A stretch of DNA of 51,564 nt from Chloroflexota bacterium (GCA_016209205.1 JACQWQ010000160.1:1-51564), one strand, 5' to 3'; numbered from the stretch's first letter, positions 1 to 13,880 are shown. The notes: generated by a model not told the origin, from the sequence alone. Translations and numbers: made by a program.

Positions 1-198
1 GATGTTGATGGTGACGCCGCGGGCTTTTTCTTCGGGGGCATTGTCAATCTGGTCGTAGGCGCGAAAGGAGACGTTGGGAATTTTCATCGCCAGCACTTTG
101 GTGATGGCGGCGGTGAGGGTGGTCTTGCCGTGATCCACGTGCCCGATCGTCCCAACGTTCACATGCGGTTTGGTGCGTTCAAATTTTCCTTTGGCCAT
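1..198 (-). CDS. tuf: Elongation factor Tu, N-terminal part (runs off the window)
   Basis: Only the first 66 codons are present; the gene continues beyond position 1. EF-Tu is the GTPase that delivers aminoacyl-tRNA to the ribosomal A site. The translation opens [20 protein letters not shown] and carries the P-loop GHVDHGKTT (residues 19-27), followed by the [10 protein letters not shown] switch I segment typical of EF-Tu. The ATG at 196-198 gives the standard bacterial N-terminus. It is the last gene of the rpsL-rpsG-orf-fusA-tuf series. The 120 bp separating it from fusA is a heptamer repeat array that could fold into a long stem, so expression relative to fusA may be modulated there. Confidence 0.97.
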   Translation of the reverse strand, partial: MAKGKFERTKPHVNVGTIGHVDHGKTTLTAAITKVLAMKIPNVSFRAYDQIDNAPEEKARGVTINI

Positions 199-202
199 TT
201 TT

Positions 203-318
203 TTGGATGTTGGAAGTTGGAAGTTAGAATTTGGATGTTAGAGGTTGGAAGTTGGAAATTGGAGGTCAGAGTCGAACATCCAACTTCTAATTTCTAATTT
301 CTAATTTCCAATTTCTAA
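203..318. repeat. Heptanucleotide repeat array, TTGGAAG type, inverted halves
   Basis: The fusA-tuf spacer is built almost entirely from degenerate 7-mers. About 70 bp of TTGGAAG/TTAGAAT variants is followed by the reverse-complement type (CCAACTT, CTAATTT). The two halves can pair into a long imperfect hairpin in the transcript. Confidence 0.8.
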
Positions 319-2409
<2,091 letters not shown>

Positions 2410-2422
2410 CTTTGCTAATCCT

Positions 2423-3442
2423 TCACTCGCTCATCAATACATGATCTACACACGCGCTAGGTGATTTCCGAATTTCCCGCTCAGTAAAGCGAAACACACG
2501 ATAACCCTTTTCCGCCAGCACCTGTCCTTTCAACCTGTCTCGCGCTTTTGACTCTGCACTGCGATGCCAATATTCTCCATCACATTCGATCACGCTAAAG
2601 GTATCAAACAACAGGAAATCTACAAGGAATCGGTCAATGAGCACTTGTTGGTCGAACGCGATGCCGCGCTGTTCCAACTCCTCTCGGATCATTTTCTCAA
2701 TTAGTGTTTCTCCACGATACAACATCCGACAGACAAGACTGCAGAACCGCCTTTTACTCTCAGCGCCCGCCGCAAACTCCTTGCCGCAGCGCTGGCAACT
2801 CAACACCGCCGCAGCGTTCGAGCGCGCCTCATACCATGACGCCGGTCCCTCGGTCGCAAAATGTTTTTTCTGACATGTCTTGCTGCAATATCTCCCTCGA
2901 CCATCTTCAAACCGCTCGGTCGGTATGACGAACGTTTTGCCGCATTCTTCACAAACGCACTCTGTTCGTTTCTCCCGCATGCGCCACCGCTCCAAGCATT
3001 CGTAACTACAAAACTTTAATCCATCGCGGCACTGAGGAATCTCGAAGCCCTTTCCACATTCGGCACAAACAAAATCAACCCTTTTTCGTCGCGCCTTTCC
3101 TAAACACTGAACACTACAATACTTGCCATCGCCATATTCCACCATGCTTCGGCGCGCTCTAAAACTTTTCCCACATTCCAAACATACCCGCTCGACACGC
3201 GTATCGCGCGCTTTTGCTCGACACTCGACGCTGCAATACTTTCCACCACCGCGTTTCACAGCAGAAGGAACGGTCTCGAACTCCGCGCCACAGGTCTCGC
3301 ACCTGACAAGCACTCGCTTGCTCTGGGCTTGGTAGAGACATGCTTTACTGCAATAGAGTGCCTCCCCCGGCTTTATCGCAGATGGATAGACGAAGAAGGA
3401 TTTGCCACACTGTACGCATTGGCGCTGTATTTTTCCGCCCAT
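2423..3442 (-). CDS. Six-module zinc-ribbon protein with C-terminal DUF559/Vsr-like nuclease domain
   Basis: A 339 aa protein with six consecutive Cys4 modules in its first two thirds. Each module reads C-x2-C (usually CxxCGKxF) then YCS-xx-C; the first uses Cys9, Cys12, Cys31 and Cys35. The last ~100 residues look like a small PD-(D/E)XK nuclease of the DUF559/Vsr type: a helix around [13 protein letters not shown], then FLVDFLL, then [10 protein letters not shown] with the Asp and Glu expected at the metal site, then a basic helix and [11 protein letters not shown]. Such modules often bind DNA or RNA, so a site-directed nuclease is a reasonable inference; the substrate is unknown. I chose the ATG at 3442 because an upstream reading would overlap rpsG. 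It sits between rpsG and fusA, 34 bp and 13 bp from them, a position not normally occupied by an accessory gene. Confidence 0.85.
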   Translation of the reverse strand: MGGKIQRQCVQCGKSFFVYPSAIKPGEALYCSKACLYQAQSKRVLVRCETCGAEFETVPSAVKRGGGKYCSVECRAKARDTRVERVCLECGKSFRARRSMVEYGDGKYCSVQCLGKARRKRVDFVCAECGKGFEIPQCRDGLKFCSYECLERWRMREKRTECVCEECGKTFVIPTERFEDGRGRYCSKTCQKKHFATEGPASWYEARSNAAAVLSCQRCGKEFAAGAESKRRFCSLVCRMLYRGETLIEKMIREELEQRGIAFDQQVLIDRFLVDFLLFDTFSVIECDGEYWHRSAESKARDRLKGQVLAEKGYRVFRFTEREIRKSPSACVDHVLMSE

Positions 3443-3476
3443 CGCCCACGCCCCGCATTTGAAAAATCTTGTGCAA

Positions 3477-3947
3477 CTAAAATCGATAGTGTGCGAAAGC
3501 GCGATTCGCTTCCGCGGCGCGGAGCACCTCGTCCTTCTTCTTGATCGTCGCGCCTTGTCCTTGCGCCGCATCCATCAATTCTGCGGCAAGACGTTCCGAA
3601 AAGTTTTTGCCCGGCCGCGCTTTGGCGGACGCAATGATCCAGCGCATCGCCAACGCTTGCCGTCGGTCGCTCGGCACTTCCATCGGCACTTGCAGCGTCG
3701 CGCCGCCGACGCGGCGTGGTTTCACTTCGACCATCGGACCGGCATTCTTGAGCGCCTGCTCGAAAACTTCGGTCGGCGACTTTTTCGTTTTTTCCTGGAT
3801 GATCTCGAACGCGCCGTACACCAAACGCTCGGCAGTCATTTTCTTGCCGCGCTGCATGAGTTTATTGATAAAGCGTCCGATGGTGCGGCTGTTGTATTTG
3901 GAATCGGCGCGTGGGATGCGCTTGACGGCGCGTGCTCTACGGGACAT
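3477..3947 (-). CDS. rpsG: 30S ribosomal protein S7
   Basis: Primary 16S rRNA-binding protein that nucleates assembly of the 30S head. The 156 aa product matches the usual bacterial length and opens MSRRARAVKRIPRADSKYNS. It contains the family stretch FINKLMQRGKKMTAE and the PRRVGGATLQVP / SDRRQALAMRW blocks, and ends in KKKDEVLRAAEANRAFAHYR. A clear AGGAG Shine-Dalgarno sequence lies about 10 nt before the ATG at 3947. It follows rpsL by 84 bp in the usual str order. In other bacteria S7 can autoregulate the str operon; the spacer here was not resolved well enough to claim that. Confidence 0.98.
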   Translation of the reverse strand: MSRRARAVKRIPRADSKYNSRTIGRFINKLMQRGKKMTAERLVYGAFEIIQEKTKKSPTEVFEQALKNAGPMVEVKPRRVGGATLQVPMEVPSDRRQALAMRWIIASAKARPGKNFSERLAAELMDAAQGQGATIKKKDEVLRAAEANRAFAHYRF

Positions 3948-4031
3948 GTGTCAATCTCCTACGAATCAATCGAATTACGTTTGACGTTTCACGTTTGACG
4001 GAATCACTTTGGGCAACGTCATGCGTCATAC

Positions 4032-4463
4032 CTACTTGCTCGCCGAGGCTTCCTTTGGACGTTTCGCGCCGTACTTGCTGCGCGCCTTGCGACGCTTTTC
4101 GACGCCGCCCGTATCCAACGTTCCGCGAACGATGTGGTAACGCACCCCCGGCAAGTCCTTGACACGCCCACCGCGAATCAACACGACCGAGTGTTCCTGC
4201 AACGAGTGTCCTTCCCCCGGAATGTACGCGGTGACTTCGATGCCGTTCGTCAGGCGCACGCGCGCGATCTTGCGCAGCGCCGAGTTCGGTTTCTTGGGCG
4301 TCATGGTGCGCACCTGGGTGCAGACGCCGCGTTTGAACGGCGCGCCGCTGCCCTTTTCGCGCTTGTTTTTCAAGAGATTCAAAGTGAACCCGAGGGCAGG
4401 TGCTTTGGTTTTTTTCGATTGCTGCTTTCTGCCTTTGCGAACCAACTGATTGATCGTCGGCAT
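4032..4463 (-). CDS. rpsL: 30S ribosomal protein S12
   Basis: Decoding-centre protein of the 30S subunit and the classical site of streptomycin resistance. The protein is 143 aa from the ATG at 4463 ([14 protein letters not shown]), which follows an AGAGGGA ribosome-binding site. A longer start at 4487 would add eight residues that the family lacks. Conserved blocks include [20 protein letters not shown] and [20 protein letters not shown], with the Lys residues where resistance mutations arise in their wild-type form. The C-terminus has a normal short basic tail. It is the first gene of the transcript from the promoter at 4826-4853, behind a leader of about 355 nt. Confidence 0.98.
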   Translation of the reverse strand: MPTINQLVRKGRKQQSKKTKAPALGFTLNLLKNKREKGSGAPFKRGVCTQVRTMTPKKPNSALRKIARVRLTNGIEVTAYIPGEGHSLQEHSVVLIRGGRVKDLPGVRYHIVRGTLDTGGVEKRRKARSKYGAKRPKEASASK

Positions 4464-4825
4464 GTTGTTCCCTCTACACAAAGCCACGAGGTTTTTCGCT
4501 TTTTGCGCTTAAACCTCGTAGCCATTTTTCTCTTTTCCGAGACAGGCGCACGCCCTTCCGCCGATTTCTTCGGAAGGGCGTGCGCCCAGCCACATTTCGC
4601 GGACTAATGGTTACCCTACAGTTTCGTTCTTCGGCGGCGTCTCCGCATTGCTCATGCGGACAACCGCCCGTGGTGAAAATGTATAGCGATTCCGGGAATC
4701 CCGATTCGGCGAATTGTGATTCGATGAATCGTGAAATTTTACATATCGCGTTGGTAACCAAATGCTGTGAGTTGCTCTTTGTCAGACCGGCGCAAAATGC
4801 ACGTGGTCACAACTCACGAGGAGCG
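4464..4825 (-). promoter_or_regulatory. Long structured 5' leader of the rpsL operon
   Basis: No gene is convincing here. From the promoter to the rpsL ATG the transcript would carry several hairpins. There are three tandem small stems of the form GATTC-3nt-GAATC at 4688-4730 (period 15 bp). A 7-bp stem TCCGCAT/ATGCGGA lies near 4642. A perfect 16-bp stem pairs 4545-4560 with 4571-4586 (10-nt loop). A 9-bp stem pairs 4486-4494 with 4511-4519, just before the ribosome-binding site. None is followed by a U tract on this strand, so terminator function is not indicated. Regulation by a ribosomal protein is possible but unproven. Confidence 0.5.
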
Positions 4826-4853
4826 ATTATACAATAATTCACAAACTTGTCAA
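4826..4853 (-). promoter_or_regulatory. Sigma-70 promoter for the rpsL operon
   Basis: On the minus strand there is a perfect -35 box TTGACA (4848-4853), a 16-bp spacer and a perfect -10 box TATAAT (4826-4831). The -35 box begins only 17 bp past the rpoB stop codon. Transcription would start near 4819. Confidence 0.85.
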
Positions 4854-4869
4854 GTAAAATTCGGTGGGA

Positions 4870-8865
<3,996 letters not shown>

Positions 8866-8942
8866 GCTCTACTCCTTTGCGCGAATCACACGACTGTGTA
8901 CAATACGTTTCGTCCGCCCCACAACACAAATGCACAAACAAA

Positions 8943-8973
8943 CATGCTCTTGCGGTAAAACCGCTTGAGCATG
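8943..8973 (-). promoter_or_regulatory. Hairpin in the rpoB leader
   Basis: CATGCTC (8943-8949) pairs with GAGCATG (8967-8973), continuing after a TT/TT internal loop with GCGG/CCGC around an AAAA-type loop. On the minus strand it is followed by a T-rich GTTTGTTTGTG run. It lies about 80 nt upstream of the rpoB ATG, within a leader of about 285 nt. It resembles an attenuator, but the T run is interrupted and termination is not certain. Confidence 0.45.
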
Positions 8974-9156
8974 TTGCGAAAATTACGAATGCAGAGAACG
9001 AGGAACGCAGCAGCAGGCGTGAACAATCATAAGTTTCTCTCCAAGCAAACCCGAGACGGGACGGTGGACAGGGGAAAATATGAGAATCAAAGACGAAACT
9101 TGGACCCTGCTGCGCCAATGCCAAAACACCGCCACGACTCAAATAGGCAGTCTCAC

Positions 9157-9184
9157 ATTATATAGCGAAATTCAATCTTGTCAA
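9157..9184 (-). promoter_or_regulatory. Sigma-70 promoter for rpoB
   Basis: Perfect TTGACA (9179-9184), 16-bp spacer and perfect TATAAT (9157-9162) on the minus strand. The predicted transcript starts near 9150, leaving a leader of about 285 nt before rpoB. It has the same architecture as the rpsL promoter. Confidence 0.85.
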
Positions 9185-9186
9185 GA

Positions 9187-9316
9187 GCGAATTTTCTGGT
9201 GATTACTCACGAATGTTAAAAGGCAGTGGCAATGCAAGCGCATTGCATACTGCCGTAGGGCGACGCGCAGTCCAACTGCGCTTGAACAAGATGTGGGGAA
9301 TCACCAGCGAATTTTC
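9187..9316. mobile_element. MITE-like element with terminal inverted repeats and flanking direct repeats
   Basis: A 10-bp direct repeat GCGAATTTTC lies at 9187-9196 and 9307-9316. Just inside are 9-bp inverted termini, CTGGTGATT (9196-9204) and AATCACCAG (9299-9307), each sharing one base with the direct repeat. The interior holds nested stems: GGCAGT/ACTGCC enclosing AATGC/GCATT, and GCGCAGT/ACTGCGC. There is no coding capacity. It abuts the -35 box of the rpoB promoter. Confidence 0.5.
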
Positions 9317-9357
9317 TTTGGCGCTCTTTTCCTCTGCAATTTGCGCAAACCAACCTT

Positions 9358-10098
9358 ATGACTCCCGCAGTCGTCATTCCAACCTACAACGAGCGCGAAA
9401 ATATCGCCTTTCTGATAGGCGAATTACACACCTTTGTACCAGAACTCGCCATTATCGTCGTTGACGACAATTCACCTGACGGAACAGGGCAGCTTCTGGA
9501 CGCGCTCGCCGCGCGCGATGCGCGTATTCAACCCATCCATCGTCCCGCCAAACTCGGCTTGGGTACGGCGCACATTGCCGGGATGAAACGGGCGCTGGCG
9601 CATCAACACGAGCCCATTCTGACCATGGATGCGGATTTTTCACACGCGCCGCGCTTTGCGCCCGACCTTTTGCGTGCGGTGAAAAAATTCGATGTCGTAA
9701 TCGGTTCACGCTATGTCCCCGGCGGCGGCACCCTGCAATGCGCCCTGCCGCGTCGTGCGCTGAGCCGCAGCGCAAATCTCTTTGCGCGCACACTGCTGGG
9801 CTTGGACGCGGAAGATACCACTGCCGGGTTCCGCGCGTACCGCCGCGCAGTTCTCGAATCTATCGCGCTCGATGAGATCGTCTCGAACGGCTATTCGTTT
9901 TTGATCGAAATGCTGTATCAATGCCAAATGCACGGCTGGAGCGTAGGTGAAGTGCCGATCGTTTTTGAAAATCGCCAGCGTGGCACATCGAAGATTTCGC
10001 GCCAAGAAATCGTGAAAGCGTTGGGCGCCGTCATGCGCCTAAGAATGCAAAAGGGGCGGCTCGGCGCGCCGGCGATGCACTCACATCCGCAACCTTAA
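9358..10098 (+). CDS. GT2 polyprenol-phosphate mannosyltransferase-like glycosyltransferase
   Basis: Resembles dolichol/polyprenol-phosphate mannose synthases, which move a sugar from a nucleotide donor to a polyprenyl phosphate at the cytoplasmic membrane face; 246 aa. The GT-A fold starts with VVIPTYNERENI (residues 5-16), then VVDDNSPDGTG, the acceptor/metal motif MDADFSH (about residues 84-90), GSRYVPGG and a TAGFRAYRR block. The C-terminus (KALGAVMRLRM) has no membrane anchor, so this is the soluble DPM1-type form. It could feed lipid-linked sugars to the polytopic protein encoded 94 bp downstream, which has features of GT-C enzymes; that pairing is inference. No strong ribosome-binding site is visible before the ATG at 9358. 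Confidence 0.88.
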   Translation: MTPAVVIPTYNERENIAFLIGELHTFVPELAIIVVDDNSPDGTGQLLDALAARDARIQPIHRPAKLGLGTAHIAGMKRALAHQHEPILTMDADFSHAPRFAPDLLRAVKKFDVVIGSRYVPGGGTLQCALPRRALSRSANLFARTLLGLDAEDTTAGFRAYRRAVLESIALDEIVSNGYSFLIEMLYQCQMHGWSVGEVPIVFENRQRGTSKISRQEIVKALGAVMRLRMQKGRLGAPAMHSHPQP

Positions 10099-10192
10099 CA
10101 TTTTCGCGCGGGTATATATAGACCCGTAAGCGTCCGATTTCTCACCTTCCGTAAACCCCATGCCGCAGCGGCGACAACTTTTTTGCCACTGA

Positions 10193-11656
10193 ATGTCTAC
10201 CCCCCGACTCTTTACCACTATTCTATTTATTGCGTTGTTCGCCATGACGCTGCGCGAAATCAGCGACCCCGATTTTTGGTGGCACTTGCGCGCGGGGCAA
10301 TACATCGTCGAAAACGCGACCATTCCGCACCGCGACCCGTTTGCGTTCACCACGCAGGGCAAAGAATGGATCACGCACGAGTGGTTGTCCGAAGTATTTA
10401 TTTTTGGCGTGCATCGCGTTGGCGGACTTGCGCTGCTCTCGATTTTGTTTTCGGGAATTATTACGCTCGCGTTTGGCTTGACGTACGCGCGCAGTGAGGG
10501 CAAACCGTATCTCGCCGGATTCGCGTTGCTGCTCGGCGCGCTCGCCACCGCGCCGACATGGGACGTACGTCCGCAAATGCTCTCGCTATTGTTGATGAGC
10601 GTTTTTTTGTTTTTGCTCGACCGCTACGGCAGCACGCACAACGCGAAACTATTGATACCTATTCCGCCGCTCATGCTTTTGTGGGTGAATTTGCACAGCG
10701 GATATGCACTCGGCTTGGTCGTCATCGGCGCGTATTGGTTCGGCGCGTTGGTGGAAGGCATCGCGTATCCTTGGAAACAAAAAACAGCGGCGGATATAAC
10801 GCGCGAACCTTCTCCGCCCTCCCTCACACGGCGCATGACGCGGAATTTATTCATCGTGTTAGTCCTTTCCGCCCTCGCCGTCCTCGTCAATCCCAATGGC
10901 GCGCGCATGTTCCTTTACCCGTTCGAGACATTGACCAGTCCCGCGATGCAGCGATACATCCAAGAATGGTTTTCGCCAGACTTTCATCAGACGGAATGGC
11001 TGCCATTCGCGCTGCTTATCGTCGCGCTCGTCTTCACCACATTACTCGCCCGCGCGCGTGTGCCGCTCGCGCACGTCCTCTTGGTGTGTCTCTTTGCGTT
11101 AGCGGGACTGCGCTCGGTGCGCAACATTCCACTGTTCGCCGTCATCGCCATTCCCATCTTGTCCGCACAGCTCGCTGCATGGATTCCGCTGCGCGCGTCC
11201 AAAAGACCAACGCCGCGTTCGATGCGAATCATCAACACCATGATCGTCGCGTTCATTGCGCTCGCCGCGTTGGTGCGCGTCGGCGGAGTCTTGGCGAACC
11301 AAGCCAACGTCGAACGCGCAAAATATCCCGCTGCCGCCGTCGAATGGATTCAAAAAAATCGCCCCGCGCCGAACCTGTACAACAGTTACGGCTGGGGCGG
11401 CTATCTGATCTGGAAATTGTACCCCGACTATTTGGTGTACATTGACGGGCGCGCGGATGTGCACGGTGATGTGTTCATCGAAGATTTCCTAAACATCTAT
11501 CGCGCGTCGCCGGGATGGGAAGACAAGCTCACAGAGAAAAACGTGCGGCTCGTGTTGATCGAACCCGACGCGCCGCTGGCAAAAGCGTTGGCAGCAGATT
11601 CCAGTTGGGTACAAGTTTTTTCCGATTCACAGAGCGTGATCTATCAGAAAAAATAA
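10193..11656 (+). CDS. Polytopic membrane protein, GT-C-like family of unknown substrate
   Basis: A 487 aa protein with about ten hydrophobic segments, starting at residues 5-20. Right after the first segment comes an acidic-aromatic motif DPDFWWHLRAGQ, followed by EWITHEWLSEVF; both face the same side and recall the first extracytoplasmic loop of GT-C glycosyltransferases. The C-terminal part is soluble: PNLYNSYGWGGYLIWKL and VYIDGRADVHGD, seen in uncharacterised bacterial membrane proteins of this type. It is downstream of a polyprenol-phosphate mannosyltransferase-like gene, so transfer of lipid-linked sugar is a plausible role. The substrate is not known. A terminator-like hairpin follows immediately. 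Confidence 0.75.
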   Translation: MSTPRLFTTILFIALFAMTLREISDPDFWWHLRAGQYIVENATIPHRDPFAFTTQGKEWITHEWLSEVFIFGVHRVGGLALLSILFSGIITLAFGLTYARSEGKPYLAGFALLLGALATAPTWDVRPQMLSLLLMSVFLFLLDRYGSTHNAKLLIPIPPLMLLWVNLHSGYALGLVVIGAYWFGALVEGIAYPWKQKTAADITREPSPPSLTRRMTRNLFIVLVLSALAVLVNPNGARMFLYPFETLTSPAMQRYIQEWFSPDFHQTEWLPFALLIVALVFTTLLARARVPLAHVLLVCLFALAGLRSVRNIPLFAVIAIPILSAQLAAWIPLRASKRPTPRSMRIINTMIVAFIALAALVRVGGVLANQANVERAKYPAAAVEWIQKNRPAPNLYNSYGWGGYLIWKLYPDYLVYIDGRADVHGDVFIEDFLNIYRASPGWEDKLTEKNVRLVLIEPDAPLAKALAADSSWVQVFSDSQSVIYQKK

Positions 11657-11699
11657 AACGCAGTGAACTAATCTTTGGCTCACCGCGCTTTTCGTTTTG
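11657..11699 (+). terminator. Probable intrinsic terminator after the membrane protein gene
   Basis: An imperfect stem pairs the CGCAGTGAAC side (from 11659) with GCTCACCGCG (to 11687), followed on the plus strand by CTTTTCGTTTTG. The T run is interrupted by CG, so the call is moderate. Confidence 0.55.
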
Positions 11700-11710
11700 T
11701 CTGTCGAAAC

Positions 11711-11747
11711 TCTCACCCCCGACCCCTCTCCCAAAGGGCGAGGGGAG
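11711..11747. repeat. Dispersed palindromic repeat (CCCCTCTCC...GAGGGG family)
   Basis: A short palindrome, CCCCTCTCC / GGGCGAGGGG with a CAAAG-type centre, preceded by CTCACCCCCGA. It belongs to the same family as the repeats inside murC (27962-28168) and at the window end (51324-51564), but here it is intergenic. Confidence 0.7.
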
Positions 11748-11786
11748 ACTGATCACTGACCACTGGTTACTGACCACTGATTACTG
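11748..11786. repeat. Heptanucleotide array, ACTGATC type
   Basis: Five degenerate 7-mers (CTGATCA, CTGACCA, CTGGTTA and similar). The array enters the 3' end of pdtaR: its TAA stop and the last codons before it are made of repeat sequence. Confidence 0.7.
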
Positions 11787-12365
11787 GCTTTTCGCGTCTT
11801 GCGCCAACACAATCGCCTGCGCGATTTCTTTCATCGGCTTGCGCGAATTCATACTCATCTTTTGAATTTTGCGGAACGCCTCTTGCTCCGTTAATCCTTG
11901 CGTGTCCATCAAAATCCCTTTGGCGCGGTCTACGACTTTGCGCGTCTCGAGCGTTTCGTTGAGGTCGCCCACTTCTTTTTCCAATTCGCGGAATTCGAGA
12001 AAACGCGCGAGCGCGATTTCGATTGCCGGAACAATCTCCTGTTCGCGGAACGGTTTGACCAAATAGCCGACCACGCCCGCTTCTTTGGCGCGGTCTACCA
12101 AATCGCGCTGCGCGTACGCAGTTAGCAGCAGCACCGGCGCGATTTTTTCTTGTGTCATGATGCGCGCCGCTTCGATGCCGTCCATGTCGGGCATCTTGAT
12201 GTCCATGATGACGACACTGGGCTTTAATTGTCGCGCCATGTTGACGGCGCTTTGTCCGTCGCCCGCTTCGCCCACGACCAAATAATTCAAGTTGCTTAAC
12301 ATTTCACGCAAATCGGCGCGAATCACCGATTCGTCATCCGCAATGATTACTCTTGTTCGCTCCAT
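11781..12365 (-). CDS. pdtaR: ANTAR-domain response regulator (PdtaR type)
   Basis: Receiver plus RNA-binding ANTAR antiterminator, 194 aa. The receiver (residues 1-125) has the acidic pair DDE (10-12), the phospho-acceptor Asp in VVIMDIKMPDMDG, LLLTAY and YLVKPF. After a short coiled linker (FRELEKEVGDLNETLETRK) comes ANTAR: VVDRAKGILMDTQGLTEQEAFRKIQKMSMNSRKPMKEIA. The layout closely follows Mycobacterium tuberculosis PdtaR. Such proteins, once phosphorylated, bind paired RNA hairpins with six-base loops and prevent termination. The start overlaps the end of the kinase gene by 19 bp, indicating translational coupling with its cognate sensor. Targets are not known. Confidence 0.92.
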   Translation of the reverse strand: MERTRVIIADDESVIRADLREMLSNLNYLVVGEAGDGQSAVNMARQLKPSVVIMDIKMPDMDGIEAARIMTQEKIAPVLLLTAYAQRDLVDRAKEAGVVGYLVKPFREQEIVPAIEIALARFLEFRELEKEVGDLNETLETRKVVDRAKGILMDTQGLTEQEAFRKIQKMSMNSRKPMKEIAQAIVLAQDAKSQ

Positions 12366-13828
12366 GCTTCGTCGCCTCCCAGCGGGATCTTTGGAAAATT
12401 CACAATGGCGGACACCCCGTTGTCGCTCACCATTTCAATCGTGCCTTTGAGGTCATCCATGACTAACATGCGCACAATGCGCAAGCCCAGACTGTCCACC
12501 GTATTCAAATCGAAATTGTCGGGCAGACCGCGCCCGTCGTCGTGTATGCGCAGTTCCACGCGATCGCCCAAGTCTTGAAACGAAAGCGAAATGGTCCCAC
12601 CGCGCGCGCGTTGATCAAAGCCGTGCTCCAACGCGTTCTGCAACAGTTCGTTAATCACCAACGCGCACGAGGTCGCCTGGCGCGCCGTGAGAAAAATGTT
12701 CGGACCGGCAAGCCGCAGCTTGATTTCGCGGTTTGGGTCGAGCACGCCGCTTTGCATTTGATTTAGAATGCGCCCGGCGATGTCACGAATGTTGATTATA
12801 CGCGAATCCTGCGCCGACAAAAATTCGTGAATGACTGCGATGCTCAAAATGCGGTTGACGGCCTCGCCCAGCGCGCCGCGTGCCTCTTCGGTCTGCATCC
12901 GGCGCGATTGCATCCGCAGCAGCGCCGCAACCGTTTGCAAATCGTTCTTGACGCGATGATGCACCTCTTTAATCATCGTCGTCTTGATAATCAATTCGCG
13001 CTCGCGGGCGCGGGATTCGGTGTCGTCATGAATCGCAATCACGACGCCGACCATGCGCGTGCCGCGATTCAACCACAACAGCGCATCGGTCTCTTGGACC
13101 GGAATCGCCTTTTTGACCCATTCGCGCCCGCGTTCTACCTGCACGCGTTCTACGCAGCGTTTTTCGCTGAATGCTTTGTTAAACAGCTCTGCGTCAATCG
13201 TTTCCAAATACGAAAGCGGACGCCCGACGAGATGTTCGTTATAGCCGATGTTGCGATACAAATTCGTCGCCACACCGCTCATGTAACGAATCACGCCCGT
13301 ATAGTCGGCGTACAGAATCCCGTCAAATTCGCCAAAGTGCGAAACCTCGCCCGCGCCGTCCGGTTCGCCGCGCGCTGCCATTTCTTTCAAATCGCGCACG
13401 ACTTGTTGGAACACGCGATTGCGCCGCCGCATGCGTTCCACTTCCAATAAATTCGTATCAATGACCAACGCGCCAAACGCGGGACGCTCACTGCTGCGCA
13501 AGGGATACGCTTCGCGTTGGATGGGCGCGCCATCTTTGGGATCATCGCGCATGTGCCGCACATATCGGTTTTGTTCTAATGCTTCATACACAAGTGGATG
13601 TGCGTCGCGAGATAATGTCTCACCCACCAGCGATTGCTCATACGCGGGCGCGATGGAATGCGGGCGCGCATGGGCGCACACACGCGCGCTGTCTTTTTCG
13701 CGCACGCAGATAAGCACATCGGCGCGTACGAGGTCCGCCAAGAGCGGCACGACCGCACGCACGTCCGCCAGCAATTTCTCTTCGTCTGCTGCCAGCGAGG
13801 GGGGGGGGACGGCATTGTCCGCAATCAT
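12347..13828 (-). CDS. pdtaS: Sensor histidine kinase of the PdtaS type
   Basis: A 493 aa cytosolic kinase. An N-terminal GAF-like sensory domain (about 20-150) is followed by a PAS domain (about 165-290), then a HisKA_2 dimerisation helix with the phospho-His in EVHHRVKNDLQTVAALLRMQ, and an HATPase domain with NELLQNALEH, DDGRGLP and SLGLRIVRML. This order matches mycobacterial PdtaS. The ATG at 13828 is preferred over an upstream reading because that reading crosses the tRNA-Pro gene. Two oddities stand out. Codons 7-10 contain ten consecutive C. The start lies 5 nt downstream of a strong terminator hairpin, with no good Shine-Dalgarno sequence. Partner: the ANTAR regulator encoded downstream. 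Confidence 0.92.
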   Translation of the reverse strand: MIADNAVPPPSLAADEEKLLADVRAVVPLLADLVRADVLICVREKDSARVCAHARPHSIAPAYEQSLVGETLSRDAHPLVYEALEQNRYVRHMRDDPKDGAPIQREAYPLRSSERPAFGALVIDTNLLEVERMRRRNRVFQQVVRDLKEMAARGEPDGAGEVSHFGEFDGILYADYTGVIRYMSGVATNLYRNIGYNEHLVGRPLSYLETIDAELFNKAFSEKRCVERVQVERGREWVKKAIPVQETDALLWLNRGTRMVGVVIAIHDDTESRARERELIIKTTMIKEVHHRVKNDLQTVAALLRMQSRRMQTEEARGALGEAVNRILSIAVIHEFLSAQDSRIINIRDIAGRILNQMQSGVLDPNREIKLRLAGPNIFLTARQATSCALVINELLQNALEHGFDQRARGGTISLSFQDLGDRVELRIHDDGRGLPDNFDLNTVDSLGLRIVRMLVMDDLKGTIEMVSDNGVSAIVNFPKIPLGGDEAWSEQE

Positions 13829-13832
13829 AGGC

Positions 13833-13866
13833 AATAAAAAGAAAGGTCGAGATGTGATTCTCGACC
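13833..13866 (-). terminator. Intrinsic terminator after tRNA-Pro, immediately before pdtaS
   Basis: On the minus strand, an 8-bp stem GGTCGAGA/TCTCGACC closes a six-base ATCACA loop and is followed by TTTCTTTTTATT. The hairpin spans 13845-13866 and the T tract runs to 13833. It ends the tRNA transcript and sits 5 nt before the kinase ATG. Confidence 0.85.
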
Positions 13867-13880
13867 TAGGAGAAATTGAG

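Noticed and set aside
4474-4761. 95-codon frame upstream of rpsL
   Set aside because: It covers the leader hairpins and tandem mini-repeats and has no ribosome-binding site or family resemblance.
10105-10130. CGGGT/ACCCG inverted repeat with TATATATA between two plus-strand genes
   Set aside because: The stem is only about 5 bp, and neither a promoter nor a terminator can be supported.
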